The notes beneath the pieces are model-generated. The model did no database searches, was not told the DNA's origin, and saw only the letters and a list, made by a program, of their open reading frames with translations. Below, in pieces: positions 42,480 through 51,877 of a stretch of 64,000 nucleotides of DNA; the stretch's first letter is position 1; the number at the start of each line of letters is the position of its first letter. The stretch lies in NCBI RefSeq assembly GCF_021654035.1, contig NZ_JAJPDW010000005.1:1-64000 (forward strand), written 5' to 3'. The stretch is from Microbacterium aurantiacum (GTDB lineage Bacteria > Actinomycetota > Actinomycetes > Actinomycetales > Microbacteriaceae). The translations under genes were made by a program, and so were the position numbers.

Positions 42480-43922
42480 GTGACTCCCTCTCTCCCGGTG
42501 CCCCGTGACGCCGATCCGGATCAGCCGGACGGAGGCCGAGTCGCGCCCGTCGTGCACCTGCCGCGCGCGGTGGAGATTCCGCCGCGGCCGCCGCTTCCTC
42601 CCCTTCCGAGCGTCGCGACGTCCGACCTCGTCATCCCTCCGCGCCCGCCCCTGCCGACGCCGCGTGACCGGGGTGAGGCTCTCGTCGATGCGGCGACCGA
42701 TGAGACGGACGATCCGATCGAGCCGGAGCTCGTCGACGACACGCCCGAGGGCGTCGACGAGGCGGGCCCGATCGATGCCGGCGCCGAGGCCGACACGGAG
42801 GGGGTCGACCCCGACGACGTCGCTGCCGATGTCGATGGAGACGCAGGTGTCGAAGGGGCTGATTCCGTCGATGTCGATGTCGATGTCGATGATGTCGACG
42901 CCGACAATGTCGATCCTGATGAGCCGGCCGGGGAGGACCTCGGCGCCGACGGCCTTGACGTCGACGACTCCGAGGAGCGCACCGTCGCGGGCGATGTCGT
43001 GGAAGCGCTGCCGGAGATCGCGGACGAGCCGACGAAGCTCGACCGCGACGGCACCGTCGCCGGTGACGAAACCGACCCGGGACCGCTCGCGACCGAGCCA
43101 GCCGGCCAGCAGGCTCTCGCCTTCGTCGACATCGCAGCCCCGCTGACGGCGGCCGAAGGCGACGACGACGTCCTCGTCCTGCGCAGCGTCGTGAAGTCCT
43201 TCGGCAGCACGCGAGCCGTCGATGGCATCGACCTCACCGTGCAGGCGGGAAGCTTCTACGGAATCGTCGGTCCCAATGGGGCCGGCAAGACGACGACCCT
43301 GTCGATGATCGCGGGACTGCTCTCTCCGGACCGGGGGTCGATCCGCGTGGGCGGCGTCGACTTCGCGGCGGATCCGCATGCCGCGAAGCAGATGATGGGG
43401 GTGCTCCCGGATCGGCTGCGCACGTTCGACCGCCTCACCGGCCGACAGCTCCTCTACTACTACGGCGTGCTGCGGGGTCTGCGCCCGGCCGTGGTCGAGA
43501 GCCGCACAGCGGATCTCGCGCGCGCGTTCGACCTCACCGAGGCCCTCGGTCGCGTCGTCTCCGACTACTCGGCCGGCATGGCGAAGAAGGTGATGCTCGC
43601 GGGAGCGATGATCCACTCCCCGAGGCTCCTCGTGCTCGATGAGCCTTTCGAAGCCGTGGACCCCGTCTCCAGCGCCGTCATCCTCGACATCCTCTCGACC
43701 TATGTGGCGCACGGCGGCACCGTCATCCTCTCCAGTCACGGGATGGATCTCGTGGAGCGGGTCTGCTCCCGCGTCGCCGTGATCGTCGCGGGCCAGGTGC
43801 TCGCCGAGGGGTCGATCGAAGAGGTGCGCGGGGAACTCACCCTCGAGCAGCGGTTCGTCGAGCTGGCCGGCGGCCTGAGCGACGTGGAAGGGCTCGAGTG
43901 GCTGCATACATTCTCCGGCTGA
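42480..43922 (+). CDS. ABC transporter ATP-binding protein with long acidic N-terminal extension
   Basis: A 480-residue ABC ATPase. The first ~225 residues are low-complexity: a Pro-rich start (IPPRPPLPPLP, IPPRPPLPTP) and then an Asp/Val/Glu-rich stretch including SVDVDVDVDDVDADNVDPD. The ATPase follows, with Walker A GPNGAGKTT (about residue 263), signature DYSAGMAKKVML in place of LSGGQ, and Walker B LLVLDEPFEAVD. The form resembles exporters of the ABC-2 type. The permease gene overlaps its 3' end by 25 bp. The extension is in frame, conserves codon usage and starts at a leaderless GTG, so I consider it real. Confidence 0.85.
   Translation: MTPSLPVPRDADPDQPDGGRVAPVVHLPRAVEIPPRPPLPPLPSVATSDLVIPPRPPLPTPRDRGEALVDAATDETDDPIEPELVDDTPEGVDEAGPIDAGAEADTEGVDPDDVAADVDGDAGVEGADSVDVDVDVDDVDADNVDPDEPAGEDLGADGLDVDDSEERTVAGDVVEALPEIADEPTKLDRDGTVAGDETDPGPLATEPAGQQALAFVDIAAPLTAAEGDDDVLVLRSVVKSFGSTRAVDGIDLTVQAGSFYGIVGPNGAGKTTTLSMIAGLLSPDRGSIRVGGVDFAADPHAAKQMMGVLPDRLRTFDRLTGRQLLYYYGVLRGLRPAVVESRTADLARAFDLTEALGRVVSDYSAGMAKKVMLAGAMIHSPRLLVLDEPFEAVDPVSSAVILDILSTYVAHGGTVILSSHGMDLVERVCSRVAVIVAGQVLAEGSIEEVRGELTLEQRFVELAGGLSDVEGLEWLHTFSG
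42867..42890 (+). repeat. GTCGAT hexanucleotide tandem repeat in coding sequence
   Basis: Four perfect GTCGAT units encoding Val-Asp repeats, with imperfect copies to about 42914. The unit length is a multiple of three, so copy-number changes would alter length without a frameshift. Confidence 0.75.
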
Positions 43923-45466
43923 GAGCTGCCCTGCTCCTCGGGAGCCTGCGCGGCGATGCCTCTCACGTCACGAGGGTGATGCTTGCGCTCCTGACGCTGG
44001 CCGCCGGTGTCGCGGCGGTCTGCTGGGCGCTCGTGTCGTTTCAGCAGAGCGGGCGCGAGGTCGTCCTCACCGTGACCGTGCTGGCAGGCGCGGCGGTCAC
44101 CGCGGGATTCGCGGCTGCACCGGCGATCGCATCCACGTCCGATCCCCTGGACCCCCGCCGCTTCGCCGTCCTCGGCCTCCGCACCCGTGCTCTCGCCGTC
44201 GTCCTGATCGTGGCGGGTCTCATCAGCCTTCCCGTGCTCGTGCTGGCGGTCATCGCGGGCGCGGCGGGCACGGTCTGGGTCGCGCAGGGCGCCCCCGTGG
44301 TCGGCGCGATCTTCGGAGTGGTCTTCGGCATCCTGACCTGCATGCTCTTCGCGCGCATCGCCATGGCGGGTGCGTCGATGTTCCTCCGCGAGAGGCGGTC
44401 ACGCGAACTCACCGGCCTGTTCCTGCTCGTGGTCCTGGTCGTGGTGATCCCCGGCGTGGTGTTCTTCGCCTCTCTCGAATGGGATGGCCGTGTGCCGAGC
44501 CAACTCGCCGAAGCTGTGGCAGTCCTCTCGGTGACACCGCTGGGTGCGGCCTGGGCTTTTCCGCTCCTCTTCGCCGCGTCGGACGGTACTGCCTGGGTGT
44601 CACTGGCGGTCGCCGTCGGGACGCTGCTGGCACTCGTCGTGATCTGGATCATCGTCGTGGAGCGGGCGCTGACCACGACCGAGCGCCCGTCCGCCGTGCG
44701 TGAGCGCGGGGGACTGGGGTGGTTCGCCGTCGCGCCGGGGACGCCCGGGGGCGTGATCGCCGCGCGAAGCCTGATCTATTGGTTCGGAGACCGCCGGTAT
44801 CTCGTCAACATCATCGTGGTGCCGGTCGCGGCGGCCGTCACGGTTCTGCCCCTGCTCGTGGCCGGTGTGCCCCTCAGCCTGGCCATCCTGATCCCGGTGC
44901 CCTTCATCGCCCTGTTCCTCGGCTGGCTTCCCCACAACGACATCGCCTACGACTCCACCGCCGTGTGGATGCACATCGCGAGCGGTGTCCGCGGTGCCGC
45001 CGACCGCTGGGGCCGTCTCGTTCCCGTCATGCTCATCGGCCTGCCCCTTCTGGCGGTCCTGATTCCGGTCGCCGTCGCGGTACACGGCCGTTGGGCGCTG
45101 TTGCCGGCCATGATCGGTATCTGCGTGGCGCTCTTCTTCTCCGCGCTCGGGCTCTCCAGCATCGCATCCGCGGTGGCGCCGTACGCGGTGTCGCCCCCGG
45201 GGGAGAGTCCGTTCCAGCAACCGCAGCGCACGAGTTCCCGTGGCGTGATCGCACAGGGGCTCGTGTTCTCGGGTGCGATCGCCCTCGCCGCTCCCGCGCT
45301 GTGGTTCGGCTGGGAGGCCCTCACCCGGGACATCGAGGCGGCGGTGTCGGCGCTGTGGTTCGGCGTCGGGGTGGGCGTGGCGGTCCTGGTGGCGGGCACC
45401 GCGATCGGAGCTTTCACGTTCGCGCGCCGCGGGGGACGGATCATGGAGTTCGCGGAAGCCAGCTGA
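43898..45466 (+). CDS. ABC-2-type multispan membrane permease
   Basis: A 522-residue membrane protein with roughly twelve hydrophobic segments and few soluble loops, partner of the preceding ATPase. No substrate-binding protein is present, so export or membrane remodelling is likelier than import. A cytoplasmic loop contains WFAVAPGTPGGVIAARSLIYWFGDRRYL, seen in large actinobacterial ABC permeases. The GTG start overlaps the ATPase gene by 25 bp. The substrate is unknown; proximity to the wall-polymer genes is suggestive only. Confidence 0.82.
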   Translation: MAAYILRLRAALLLGSLRGDASHVTRVMLALLTLAAGVAAVCWALVSFQQSGREVVLTVTVLAGAAVTAGFAAAPAIASTSDPLDPRRFAVLGLRTRALAVVLIVAGLISLPVLVLAVIAGAAGTVWVAQGAPVVGAIFGVVFGILTCMLFARIAMAGASMFLRERRSRELTGLFLLVVLVVVIPGVVFFASLEWDGRVPSQLAEAVAVLSVTPLGAAWAFPLLFAASDGTAWVSLAVAVGTLLALVVIWIIVVERALTTTERPSAVRERGGLGWFAVAPGTPGGVIAARSLIYWFGDRRYLVNIIVVPVAAAVTVLPLLVAGVPLSLAILIPVPFIALFLGWLPHNDIAYDSTAVWMHIASGVRGAADRWGRLVPVMLIGLPLLAVLIPVAVAVHGRWALLPAMIGICVALFFSALGLSSIASAVAPYAVSPPGESPFQQPQRTSSRGVIAQGLVFSGAIALAAPALWFGWEALTRDIEAAVSALWFGVGVGVAVLVAGTAIGAFTFARRGGRIMEFAEAS

Positions 45467-45490
45467 GCACCGTTCGTCGGAGGCGGACGA

Positions 45491-45496
45491 TAGACT
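45491..45496 (+). promoter_or_regulatory. -10 box TAGACT, leaderless start of DUF3039 gene
   Basis: TAGACT, eight bases, then the ATG at 45505. Confidence 0.55.
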
Positions 45497-45504
45497 CGGG
45501 GACC

Positions 45505-45780
45505 ATGAGCACGCCCATCGGAAGCCCCGACGAGGGGGGGATCGCCACCCTCGATCGCGAGTTGGAAGAACTCATCCGCGAAGAGTTGGTGGAACCCGGC
45601 GACCACGAGCGGTTCTCCCACTACGTCAAGAAGGACAAGATCCTCGAGTCCGCTTTGACGGGTAAGCCCGTGCGCGCTCTCTGCGGAAAGAAGTGGACGC
45701 CGGGACGGGATCCGGAGAAGTTCCCCGTGTGCCCAACCTGCAAGGAGATCTACGCCTCGCTCGGCGGCGCGCCCTCCTGA
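45505..45780 (+). CDS. DUF3039 family protein
   Basis: A 91-residue protein of the actinobacterial DUF3039 family. A charged N-terminal helix (ELEELIREELVEPGDHERFSHYV) precedes a small zinc-ribbon-like C-terminus with ALCGKKWTPGRDPEKFPVCPTCKEIY. Function unknown. Its last 31 bp overlap the 3' end of the convergent pncB. Confidence 0.85.
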   Translation: MSTPIGSPDEGGIATLDRELEELIREELVEPGDHERFSHYVKKDKILESALTGKPVRALCGKKWTPGRDPEKFPVCPTCKEIYASLGGAPS

Positions 45781-47090
45781 TACACGGTGGGGATCGCGGG
45801 ATCCGAACGGCTGAGGCCGTATCCACCCAGCGGCAGTTCGGCGCGTACCTGCGCGTGATGGCGACGCGCACCTTCGACGCCGCGCGGCCCCTCGAACGCG
45901 GCATCCGTCTCCCCGGCGTCAACGAGCACGACCTGCAGTGCACGCGTTCCTCGCGGCACGGTGTCCGACACGTCTCCGGCGTCGACGATGCGGAGGAGCT
46001 CCGTGGTGGCCGTCCCCTCCTCGATGACCCTTCCTGCGCGCTTGCGACCGCCACGGGAAGCCTTCTCGGTCGACGCCTTGGCCACCGGGATCCAGTCGCC
46101 TGACGCGCTCTCGCGGGCGACGAGCTTGTAGACCATGCCGGCCGTCGGATGGCCCGAGCCGGTGACGACCGACGTCCCCACGCCGTACGCATCGACGGGG
46201 GAGGCCGCGAGCGCCGCGATCGCGTACTCGTCGAGATCGCTGGTGACCGTGATCTTCGTCCCGGTCGCGCCGAGGGCGTCGAGCTGGGCGCGAACCGCGG
46301 CGGCCACGGTGGGAAGATCGCCGGAGTCGATGCGCACACCCCCGAGCGCCGGCCCGGCGACGCGCACCGCCGTACGCACGCCCTCGGCGATGTCGTACGT
46401 GTCGACGAGGAGGGTCGTCTCCGGGCCCATCGCGTCGACCTGCGAGCGGAACGCCGACTCCTCGTCGTCGTGGAGGAGAGTCCAGGCATGCGCGGCCGTA
46501 CCCATCGTCGGGATGCTCCATCGGCGACCGGCTTCGAGATTCGAGGTCGCAGAGAAGCCCGCGATGTACGCGGCCCGGGCCGCGGCGACGGCGGACTCCT
46601 CGCCGGCGCGACGGGAGCCCATCTCCGCCAGCGGGCGTCCGTCGGCGGCGATGCTCATGCGCGCGGCGGCGGTGGCGATCGCGGAGTCGTGGTTCATGAC
46701 GCTGAGGATCAGGGTCTCGAGGATGACGGCGTCGGCGAAGGTGCCCTCGACGGTGAGGATCGGCGACCCGGGGAAGTAGAGCTCGCCCTCGCGGTAGCCG
46801 GTCACGACCCCGGAGAAGCGGTACGTCTCGAGCCACGCGACGGTGGCGGCATCCACGATGCGTGCGTCGCGCAGGAATCGGAGCTCCTCGGGCCCGAACC
46901 GGAAGTCGCGGATCAGGGAGAGCAGTCGGCCCGTACCCGCCACGACGCCGAAGCGGCGGCCCCCGGGCAGCCGTCGGCCGAACACCTCGAAGACGCATCG
47001 ACGGGACGCAGTGCCGTCGCGGAGCGCCGCGTCGAGCATCGTCAGTTCGTAACGGTCGGTGTGCAAAGCCGTGCTGCGCCCGGAGCTCAT
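45750..47090 (-). CDS. pncB: Nicotinate phosphoribosyltransferase
   Basis: A 446-residue enzyme of NAD salvage that forms nicotinate mononucleotide from nicotinate and PRPP. It shows LHTDRYELTMLDAAL, FEVFGRRLPGGRRFGV, EMGSRRAGEESA, the phosphoribosyl-binding VRIDSGDL, YGVGTSVVTGSG and VYKLVA. The length is normal. The ATG lies 6 nt after TAGGCT. It is divergent from murI, whose own TAGGCT is 14 bp away, so the two promoters sit back to back. Confidence 0.94.
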   Translation of the reverse strand: MSSGRSTALHTDRYELTMLDAALRDGTASRRCVFEVFGRRLPGGRRFGVVAGTGRLLSLIRDFRFGPEELRFLRDARIVDAATVAWLETYRFSGVVTGYREGELYFPGSPILTVEGTFADAVILETLILSVMNHDSAIATAAARMSIAADGRPLAEMGSRRAGEESAVAAARAAYIAGFSATSNLEAGRRWSIPTMGTAAHAWTLLHDDEESAFRSQVDAMGPETTLLVDTYDIAEGVRTAVRVAGPALGGVRIDSGDLPTVAAAVRAQLDALGATGTKITVTSDLDEYAIAALAASPVDAYGVGTSVVTGSGHPTAGMVYKLVARESASGDWIPVAKASTEKASRGGRKRAGRVIEEGTATTELLRIVDAGDVSDTVPRGTRALQVVLVDAGETDAAFEGPRGVEGARRHHAQVRAELPLGGYGLSRSDPAIPTVYQEGAPPSEA

Positions 47091-47096
47091 GGCGCA

Positions 47097-47122
47097 AGCC
47101 TAGTGAGGCGCTGGCGTAGGCT
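47097..47122. promoter_or_regulatory. Divergent paired -10 boxes for pncB and murI
   Basis: AGCCTA (TAGGCT on the minus strand, 47097-47102) and TAGGCT (47117-47122) face outwards with 14 bp between. They drive leaderless pncB (6-nt spacer) and murI (8-nt spacer). Confidence 0.62.
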
Positions 47123-47130
47123 GGTCCACC

Positions 47131-47976
47131 GTGGACGACGCACCGATCGGCATCTTCGACTCGGGAGTCGGAGGCCTCACGGTCGCACGGGCGATCTCGG
47201 CTCAGCTCCCGCGTGAATCTCTGGTCTACATCGGTGACACCGCACGATCGCCCTATGGTCCCAAGCCCATCGCCGACGTACGTCGCTATGCGTTGGAGAT
47301 CCTCGACGACCTCGTCGAACAGGGTGTGAAGATGCTCGTGATCGCCTGCAACACCGCGTCCGCGGCCGTCTTGCGGGACGCGCGGGAACGCTACGACGTC
47401 CCCGTCGTCGAAGTGATCGCCCCCGCGGTGCGGACAGCCATGTCCACGACACGGAACGGTCGCATCGGGGTGATCGGCACGACCGGCACCATCGGCTCGG
47501 GCGTGTACCAGGACATGCTCGAGGTCAACGCGCATCTCACGGTCTTCCCGCGGGCCTGTCCGCGATTCGTCGAGTTCGTCGAGGCGGGCGTCACGGACTC
47601 CGCCGAGGTCCTCGCGGTCGCCGAGGAGTACCTCGCCCCCCTTCGGCACGCCGGCGTCGACACCCTCGTCCTGGGGTGCACGCACTATCCCTTCCTGGAG
47701 GGGGCCATCAGCTACGTGATGGGGTCGGAGGTCAGTCTGGTCTCCAGCGACACCGAGACGGCGAAGGACGTCTACCGGCAGTTGGTCTCGCGCGACCTGT
47801 TGGCCGGCCCCGGCGCGCGGGCACAGCATCTCTATGAGGCGACCGGTGATTCCGCCGACGACTTCCTGCGACTCGCTCATCGTCTGATGGGACGCGAGGT
47901 GCAGGCGGTCCGGCTGGTGCAGACCGGCGCGATCGACCTTCCCGGACGGCACGCCGCCGTGCCGGACCATCCCTGA
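47131..47976 (+). CDS. murI: Glutamate racemase
   Basis: A 281-residue racemase supplying D-glutamate for peptidoglycan. [16 protein letters not shown] is at the N-terminus, and the two catalytic cysteines are in [11 protein letters not shown] and [12 protein letters not shown], with [12 protein letters not shown] between. Full length. rph follows 29 nt later with its own ribosome-binding site, so murI-rph-rdgB is probably one operon, as in many actinobacteria. Confidence 0.95.
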   Translation: MDDAPIGIFDSGVGGLTVARAISAQLPRESLVYIGDTARSPYGPKPIADVRRYALEILDDLVEQGVKMLVIACNTASAAVLRDARERYDVPVVEVIAPAVRTAMSTTRNGRIGVIGTTGTIGSGVYQDMLEVNAHLTVFPRACPRFVEFVEAGVTDSAEVLAVAEEYLAPLRHAGVDTLVLGCTHYPFLEGAISYVMGSEVSLVSSDTETAKDVYRQLVSRDLLAGPGARAQHLYEATGDSADDFLRLAHRLMGREVQAVRLVQTGAIDLPGRHAAVPDHP

Positions 47977-48005
47977 ATCGTTCGCCGTCCCCACGGAGGA
48001 GAATC

Positions 48006-48758
48006 ATGACCCACCCGACCACCGAGATCCCTGCCATCCGTCGCGTCGACGGTCGTGCGGCCGACCAGATCCGAGATGTCCGCATCGAGCGCGGCTGGTC
48101 GCGTCAGGCGGAAGGCTCGGCGCTCATCTCCTTCGGTGACACGCGCGTGCTGTGCACGGCGTCCTTCACACCCGGCGTGCCCCGCTGGCTGACCGGCAAG
48201 GGCAAGGGGTGGGTCACCGCGGAATACGCGATGCTGCCGCGCGCCACGAACAGTCGCAACGACCGCGAGAGCGTCAAGGGGCGCATCGGCGGGCGCACCC
48301 ATGAGATCTCTCGTCTGATCGGGCGTTCGCTTCGGGCGGTCGTGGACACGAAGGCGCTCGGCGAGAACACGATCGTCATCGACTGTGACGTGCTGCAGGC
48401 CGACGGGGGGACGCGTACGGCGGCGATCACCGGGGCCTATGTCGCGCTCGCCGACGCCATCGAATGGGGACGCGCGAAGAAGTTCATCGGCCAGAAGTCG
48501 CGGGTCCTGTTCGACTCCGTTTCCGCGGTGTCGGTCGGCATCGTCGACGGGACGCCGCTCGCCGATCTCGCCTACGTCGAGGACGTCCGCGCCGAAACCG
48601 ACATGAACATCGTGATGACCGGTCGCGGCCTCTTCGTCGAGGTGCAGGGAACCGCGGAAGGGGCGCCCTTCGACAAGACGGAGCTCGACGCCCTCCTCGC
48701 GCTGGGGGAGTCCGGCTGCGCGCAGCTGCGCGAGCGGCAGCTGGCGGCGCTCTCGTGA
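48006..48758 (+). CDS. rph: Ribonuclease PH
   Basis: A 250-residue phosphate-dependent 3'-5' exoribonuclease that trims tRNA 3' ends. Typical segments: [79 protein letters not shown] and [19 protein letters not shown] lies about 5 nt before the ATG. The rdgB start overlaps its stop (GTGA). Confidence 0.96.
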   Translation: MTHPTTEIPAIRRVDGRAADQIRDVRIERGWSRQAEGSALISFGDTRVLCTASFTPGVPRWLTGKGKGWVTAEYAMLPRATNSRNDRESVKGRIGGRTHEISRLIGRSLRAVVDTKALGENTIVIDCDVLQADGGTRTAAITGAYVALADAIEWGRAKKFIGQKSRVLFDSVSAVSVGIVDGTPLADLAYVEDVRAETDMNIVMTGRGLFVEVQGTAEGAPFDKTELDALLALGESGCAQLRERQLAALS

Positions 48759-49390
48759 CCGGCTCCTCCGCGCGGGCGACGGCCCGCGTTGTGCTCGCGA
48801 CGCACAACGCGCACAAGGTGGCCGAGTTCCAGCAGATCGTCGCCGGCGCGCGTCCGGACCTCGAGGTCATCGGATACGACGGCCCAGAACCGATCGAGGA
48901 CGGCGTCACCTTCGCCGAGAACGCGCTGATCAAGGCGCGGGCGGCCGCGGCGCACACGGGGCTTCCGGCGCTCGCCGACGATTCGGGGATCTGCGTGGAC
49001 GTCCTCGGCGGCGCGCCGGGCATCTTCTCCGCGTACTGGGCGGGTCACGCCAAGGATTCCGCCGCGAACCTCGCGCTCCTCCTGGACCAGCTCTCCGACA
49101 TCGCCGACCCCCACCGCTCCGCGCACTTCGCGTGCACGATCGCGTTGGTGGTTCCGGCGGGGGATGGCGCGTATGGCGCTGAGCACGTCGTGGAAGGCCT
49201 GTGGCCCGGTCGCCTCGCCCGCGCCGCGGACGGGGGAGGCGGCTTCGGCTACGACCCGGCCTTCATCCCCGACGGACAGGAACCCGGCGGTGAGCGGACG
49301 GTCGGCCGATGGTCGGCGGAGGAGAAGAACGCGCAGTCGCACCGTGCGCGCGCGTTCGCGGCTCTGCGCCCGCTTCTGGCGTCCCTCTGA
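48755..49390 (+). CDS. rdgB: XTP/dITP diphosphatase (RdgB/HAM1 family)
   Basis: A 211-residue pyrophosphatase that removes non-canonical purine nucleotides from the pool. It shows [15 protein letters not shown], the [15 protein letters not shown] segment, [26 protein letters not shown] and [13 protein letters not shown]. The start is GTG, overlapping the rph stop. It converges on ligD with an 11-bp gap and no evident terminator. Confidence 0.94.
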   Translation: MTGSSARATARVVLATHNAHKVAEFQQIVAGARPDLEVIGYDGPEPIEDGVTFAENALIKARAAAAHTGLPALADDSGICVDVLGGAPGIFSAYWAGHAKDSAANLALLLDQLSDIADPHRSAHFACTIALVVPAGDGAYGAEHVVEGLWPGRLARAADGGGGFGYDPAFIPDGQEPGGERTVGRWSAEEKNAQSHRARAFAALRPLLASL

Positions 49391-49401
49391 CGCTCGTCCC
49401 G

Positions 49402-51831
49402 TCACCCTGACTGATCGCCCTGCACCTGGACGTCGAGCGGATCTCTGTCCGGCCGCATCCCGCGCCATCGGGCGTGGCGGAGAACGCCGTCAGGCGTGAA
49501 CCGGGCGAACTCCACTTCACCGACGACGACGGGGCGCACCCAGAGGGCGTCCGCCGCGTCGGCGGCCGGGACGTGGTGGAAGGGTACCGCCGATGTGCGC
49601 AGCGGGGTCAGTAGGCGATCGAGCTCGCGCAATGCCGCATCGTCGAAGCCGCTCCCCACGCGCCCCACGTAGCGGAGGCCGTGCTGGTCGGGAATGCCGA
49701 CCAGGAGCGACCCGATGCCTCCCGGCCGGGAGGCGCGCCCGGGACGGATGCCGCCTATGACGACGTCCTGCCGGCGGGTGAACACCACCTTCAGCCACGC
49801 CTCGTCCCGCGCACCGGAGCGGTAGGGGGAGGCGGGGTCCTTGGCCACGATCCCCTCGAGGTCCGTCGCGCGCGACGCCGCGAGGGCCGCCTCGACGTCG
49901 TCGAACACAGGCGTGAGGACGTACGTCGGACCCGCGTCGGCCAGGACGCGTTCGAGGATGCCTCGGCGTTCCCGCAACGGCATGGCGGTGAGGTCGAGGC
50001 CGTCCGCGGCGAGGACGTCGAAGGCGAAGAAGTGCACGCCGATGCGTGCCCTCGCCGCCGCGATCTCGGCGGCGGAGGTGAGGTTCATCCGCTGCTGGAG
50101 GCGGGAGAAGCTCGGGCGGTGCCGATTGTCCAGTGCGACGATCTCACCGTCCAGGATGACGGGAGCGCCGCCGGGTCCCGCCCTCAGCTCCGGATAGATC
50201 GCGGTCATGTCGCGTCCGCTGCGCCCGCGGATGGTCACGTCCTGGCCGTCCCACCGGACGAGTGCCCGGATGCCGTCCCACTTGGCCTCCGCCCACGAGC
50301 CGCGTCGGCTCGCCCGCGCACGTGCCTGAGCCGCTGACGCCGCCACCGCCAGCATGGGCCGCAGCGCCCCCCACGCCGGAAGAGGATCGGGCGGTCCGGC
50401 GTCGGTCCGAGCCTCGACGCGCGCGGCAGGTTGGGTCCGACCGGCGGCATCCGTCTTCATGCGGTGCAGGAGCCAGGTGGACTTCTCGCCGACCCCGGCC
50501 GTCCGGATGAGAGCGAACCGCACCCGCCCGAGAGGACCGCCGGGGCGCCCCTCCGCGGTGAAGATGACTTCGTCGTCCCGCCACTTCTCGAGCTCGTAAC
50601 GACCGGTGTCCCAGATCGTCATGGATCCTGCGCCGTACTCGCCGCGCGGGATCTCGCCCGCGAAGTCGAGGTAGTCGATGGGGTGGTCCTCGGTCATCAC
50701 CGCGAGGGCGTTCTTCGTCGACGTCGCGGGGATCCCGCGCGGCACCGCCCAGCTGACCAGGACGCCGCCGCGCTCGAGTCGGAGATCCCAGTGAAGCCGG
50801 GAGGCGTGGTGCTCCTGGATCACGAAACGGTCGAGCTCCGGCGACGGGATCACGGGTGTCGCGGAAGGGAGCGGCTCGGGCGTGCGCCCGGGGTTGCGTT
50901 TCGCGATGTATGTGGTGAGATCGCCGCCGGCGTGCGCCGGTCGGGAGGGGAGGAGGGCCAGGAGGAGGTCGCCCTCCGCGTCGACGCGGCGCATCACCTC
51001 GGCGAAATCCAGGTGCGCGAGCTCCGGTGCCTCGAGCTCCTGCCAGGTGCGCGGGGCGGCGACGGTCGGACGTTCCCGCCCACGCAGCGAGTAGGGCGCG
51101 ATCGTCGTCTTGGCGCCGTTGTTCTGCGACCAGTCGAGCAGGACGCGCCCCTCGCGCCGCGACTTCGCCATGTCGCTCACGACGAGATCGGGATGGTCCG
51201 CCTCGAGCGCGCGGGCGAGCTCATGGGCGAGTGCGCCGGCATCATCGGTCGTGACCCCGTCCGGAAGGGGGGCGTAGAGATGGATGCCCTTGCTTCCGCT
51301 CGTGACGGGAAGCGGTGGCATCCCCATGTCGTCCAGGACCGCTCTGGCCCAGCGTGCGACCTCCGCGCACTCCGCCAGTCCCACTCCCGGGCCGGGATCG
51401 AGGTCCAACACGAGTCTGTCCGCCTGCCGTGGGCGCTCATCCCCGTCTGCGTCCTCGTGCAGGAACCGCCACTGCGGGGTGTGCAGCTCGAGACTGGCGA
51501 CCTGGGCGAGGTAGACGAGCCCGGCGAGGTCGTCCACCAGCGGGTACATCTTGGGTCCGCGCGAGTGGGCGATGCCGCGGCGTCGCAGCCAGCTCGGCGC
51601 GCCGGCCTCGAGCTCCTTCGCGAAGAACGCCGGCTCCGCCACGCCCTCCGGCCAGCGGATGCGGGTGACGGGGCGATCCCGGAGGTGGGGGAGCATCACC
51701 GGAGCCACACGGGTGTAGTACTCGATGACCTCGCCCTTGGTCGTCCCGGTCGCAGGATAGAGGACCTTGTCGAGATTGGTCAGACGGATCGTGCGGGTGC
51801 CCACCCGTACCGTCTGCGCCTTCCCGCTCAT
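49402..51831 (-). CDS. ligD: Multifunctional ATP-dependent DNA ligase LigD (Pol-PE-Lig)
   Basis: An 809-residue end-joining enzyme with the domain order of mycobacterial LigD. The polymerase/primase domain (about 1-290) has LVLDLDPGPG near 142 and SGSKGIHLYAPL. The 3'-phosphoesterase domain (about 330-480) has HHASRLHWDLRLERGG. The ATP-dependent ligase domain (about 500-809) has the adenylation motif EAKWDGIRALV (Lys near 518), DGEIVALD and a C-terminal OB-fold region. The ATG at 51831 is chosen because TACCCT lies 6 nt upstream; 39 more open codons upstream would run into ku. Divergent from ku. Confidence 0.94.
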   Translation of the reverse strand: MSGKAQTVRVGTRTIRLTNLDKVLYPATGTTKGEVIEYYTRVAPVMLPHLRDRPVTRIRWPEGVAEPAFFAKELEAGAPSWLRRRGIAHSRGPKMYPLVDDLAGLVYLAQVASLELHTPQWRFLHEDADGDERPRQADRLVLDLDPGPGVGLAECAEVARWARAVLDDMGMPPLPVTSGSKGIHLYAPLPDGVTTDDAGALAHELARALEADHPDLVVSDMAKSRREGRVLLDWSQNNGAKTTIAPYSLRGRERPTVAAPRTWQELEAPELAHLDFAEVMRRVDAEGDLLLALLPSRPAHAGGDLTTYIAKRNPGRTPEPLPSATPVIPSPELDRFVIQEHHASRLHWDLRLERGGVLVSWAVPRGIPATSTKNALAVMTEDHPIDYLDFAGEIPRGEYGAGSMTIWDTGRYELEKWRDDEVIFTAEGRPGGPLGRVRFALIRTAGVGEKSTWLLHRMKTDAAGRTQPAARVEARTDAGPPDPLPAWGALRPMLAVAASAAQARARASRRGSWAEAKWDGIRALVRWDGQDVTIRGRSGRDMTAIYPELRAGPGGAPVILDGEIVALDNRHRPSFSRLQQRMNLTSAAEIAAARARIGVHFFAFDVLAADGLDLTAMPLRERRGILERVLADAGPTYVLTPVFDDVEAALAASRATDLEGIVAKDPASPYRSGARDEAWLKVVFTRRQDVVIGGIRPGRASRPGGIGSLLVGIPDQHGLRYVGRVGSGFDDAALRELDRLLTPLRTSAVPFHHVPAADAADALWVRPVVVGEVEFARFTPDGVLRHARWRGMRPDRDPLDVQVQGDQSG

Positions 51832-51837
51832 GCGCTC

Positions 51838-51843
51838 AGGGTA
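51838..51843 (-). promoter_or_regulatory. -10 box TACCCT, leaderless start of ligD
   Basis: TACCCT, six bases, then the ATG at 51831, within the 46-bp divergent ligD/ku spacer. On the other strand TCTACT lies 6 nt before the ku ATG. Confidence 0.6.
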
Positions 51844-51877
51844 GCCCTCGGCGCTGTGGCAGGTGTCTACTGGTGTG

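Noticed and set aside
42867-42914. Tandem GTCGAT units as a possible CRISPR or integration array
   Set aside because: Six-base units without spacers, in frame within a coding region; a simple microsatellite.
42318-43907. 529-codon frame antisense to the ABC ATPase, with Ile/Asp repeats
   Set aside because: It mirrors the GTCGAT repeat and ATPase codons; no start signals or family motifs.
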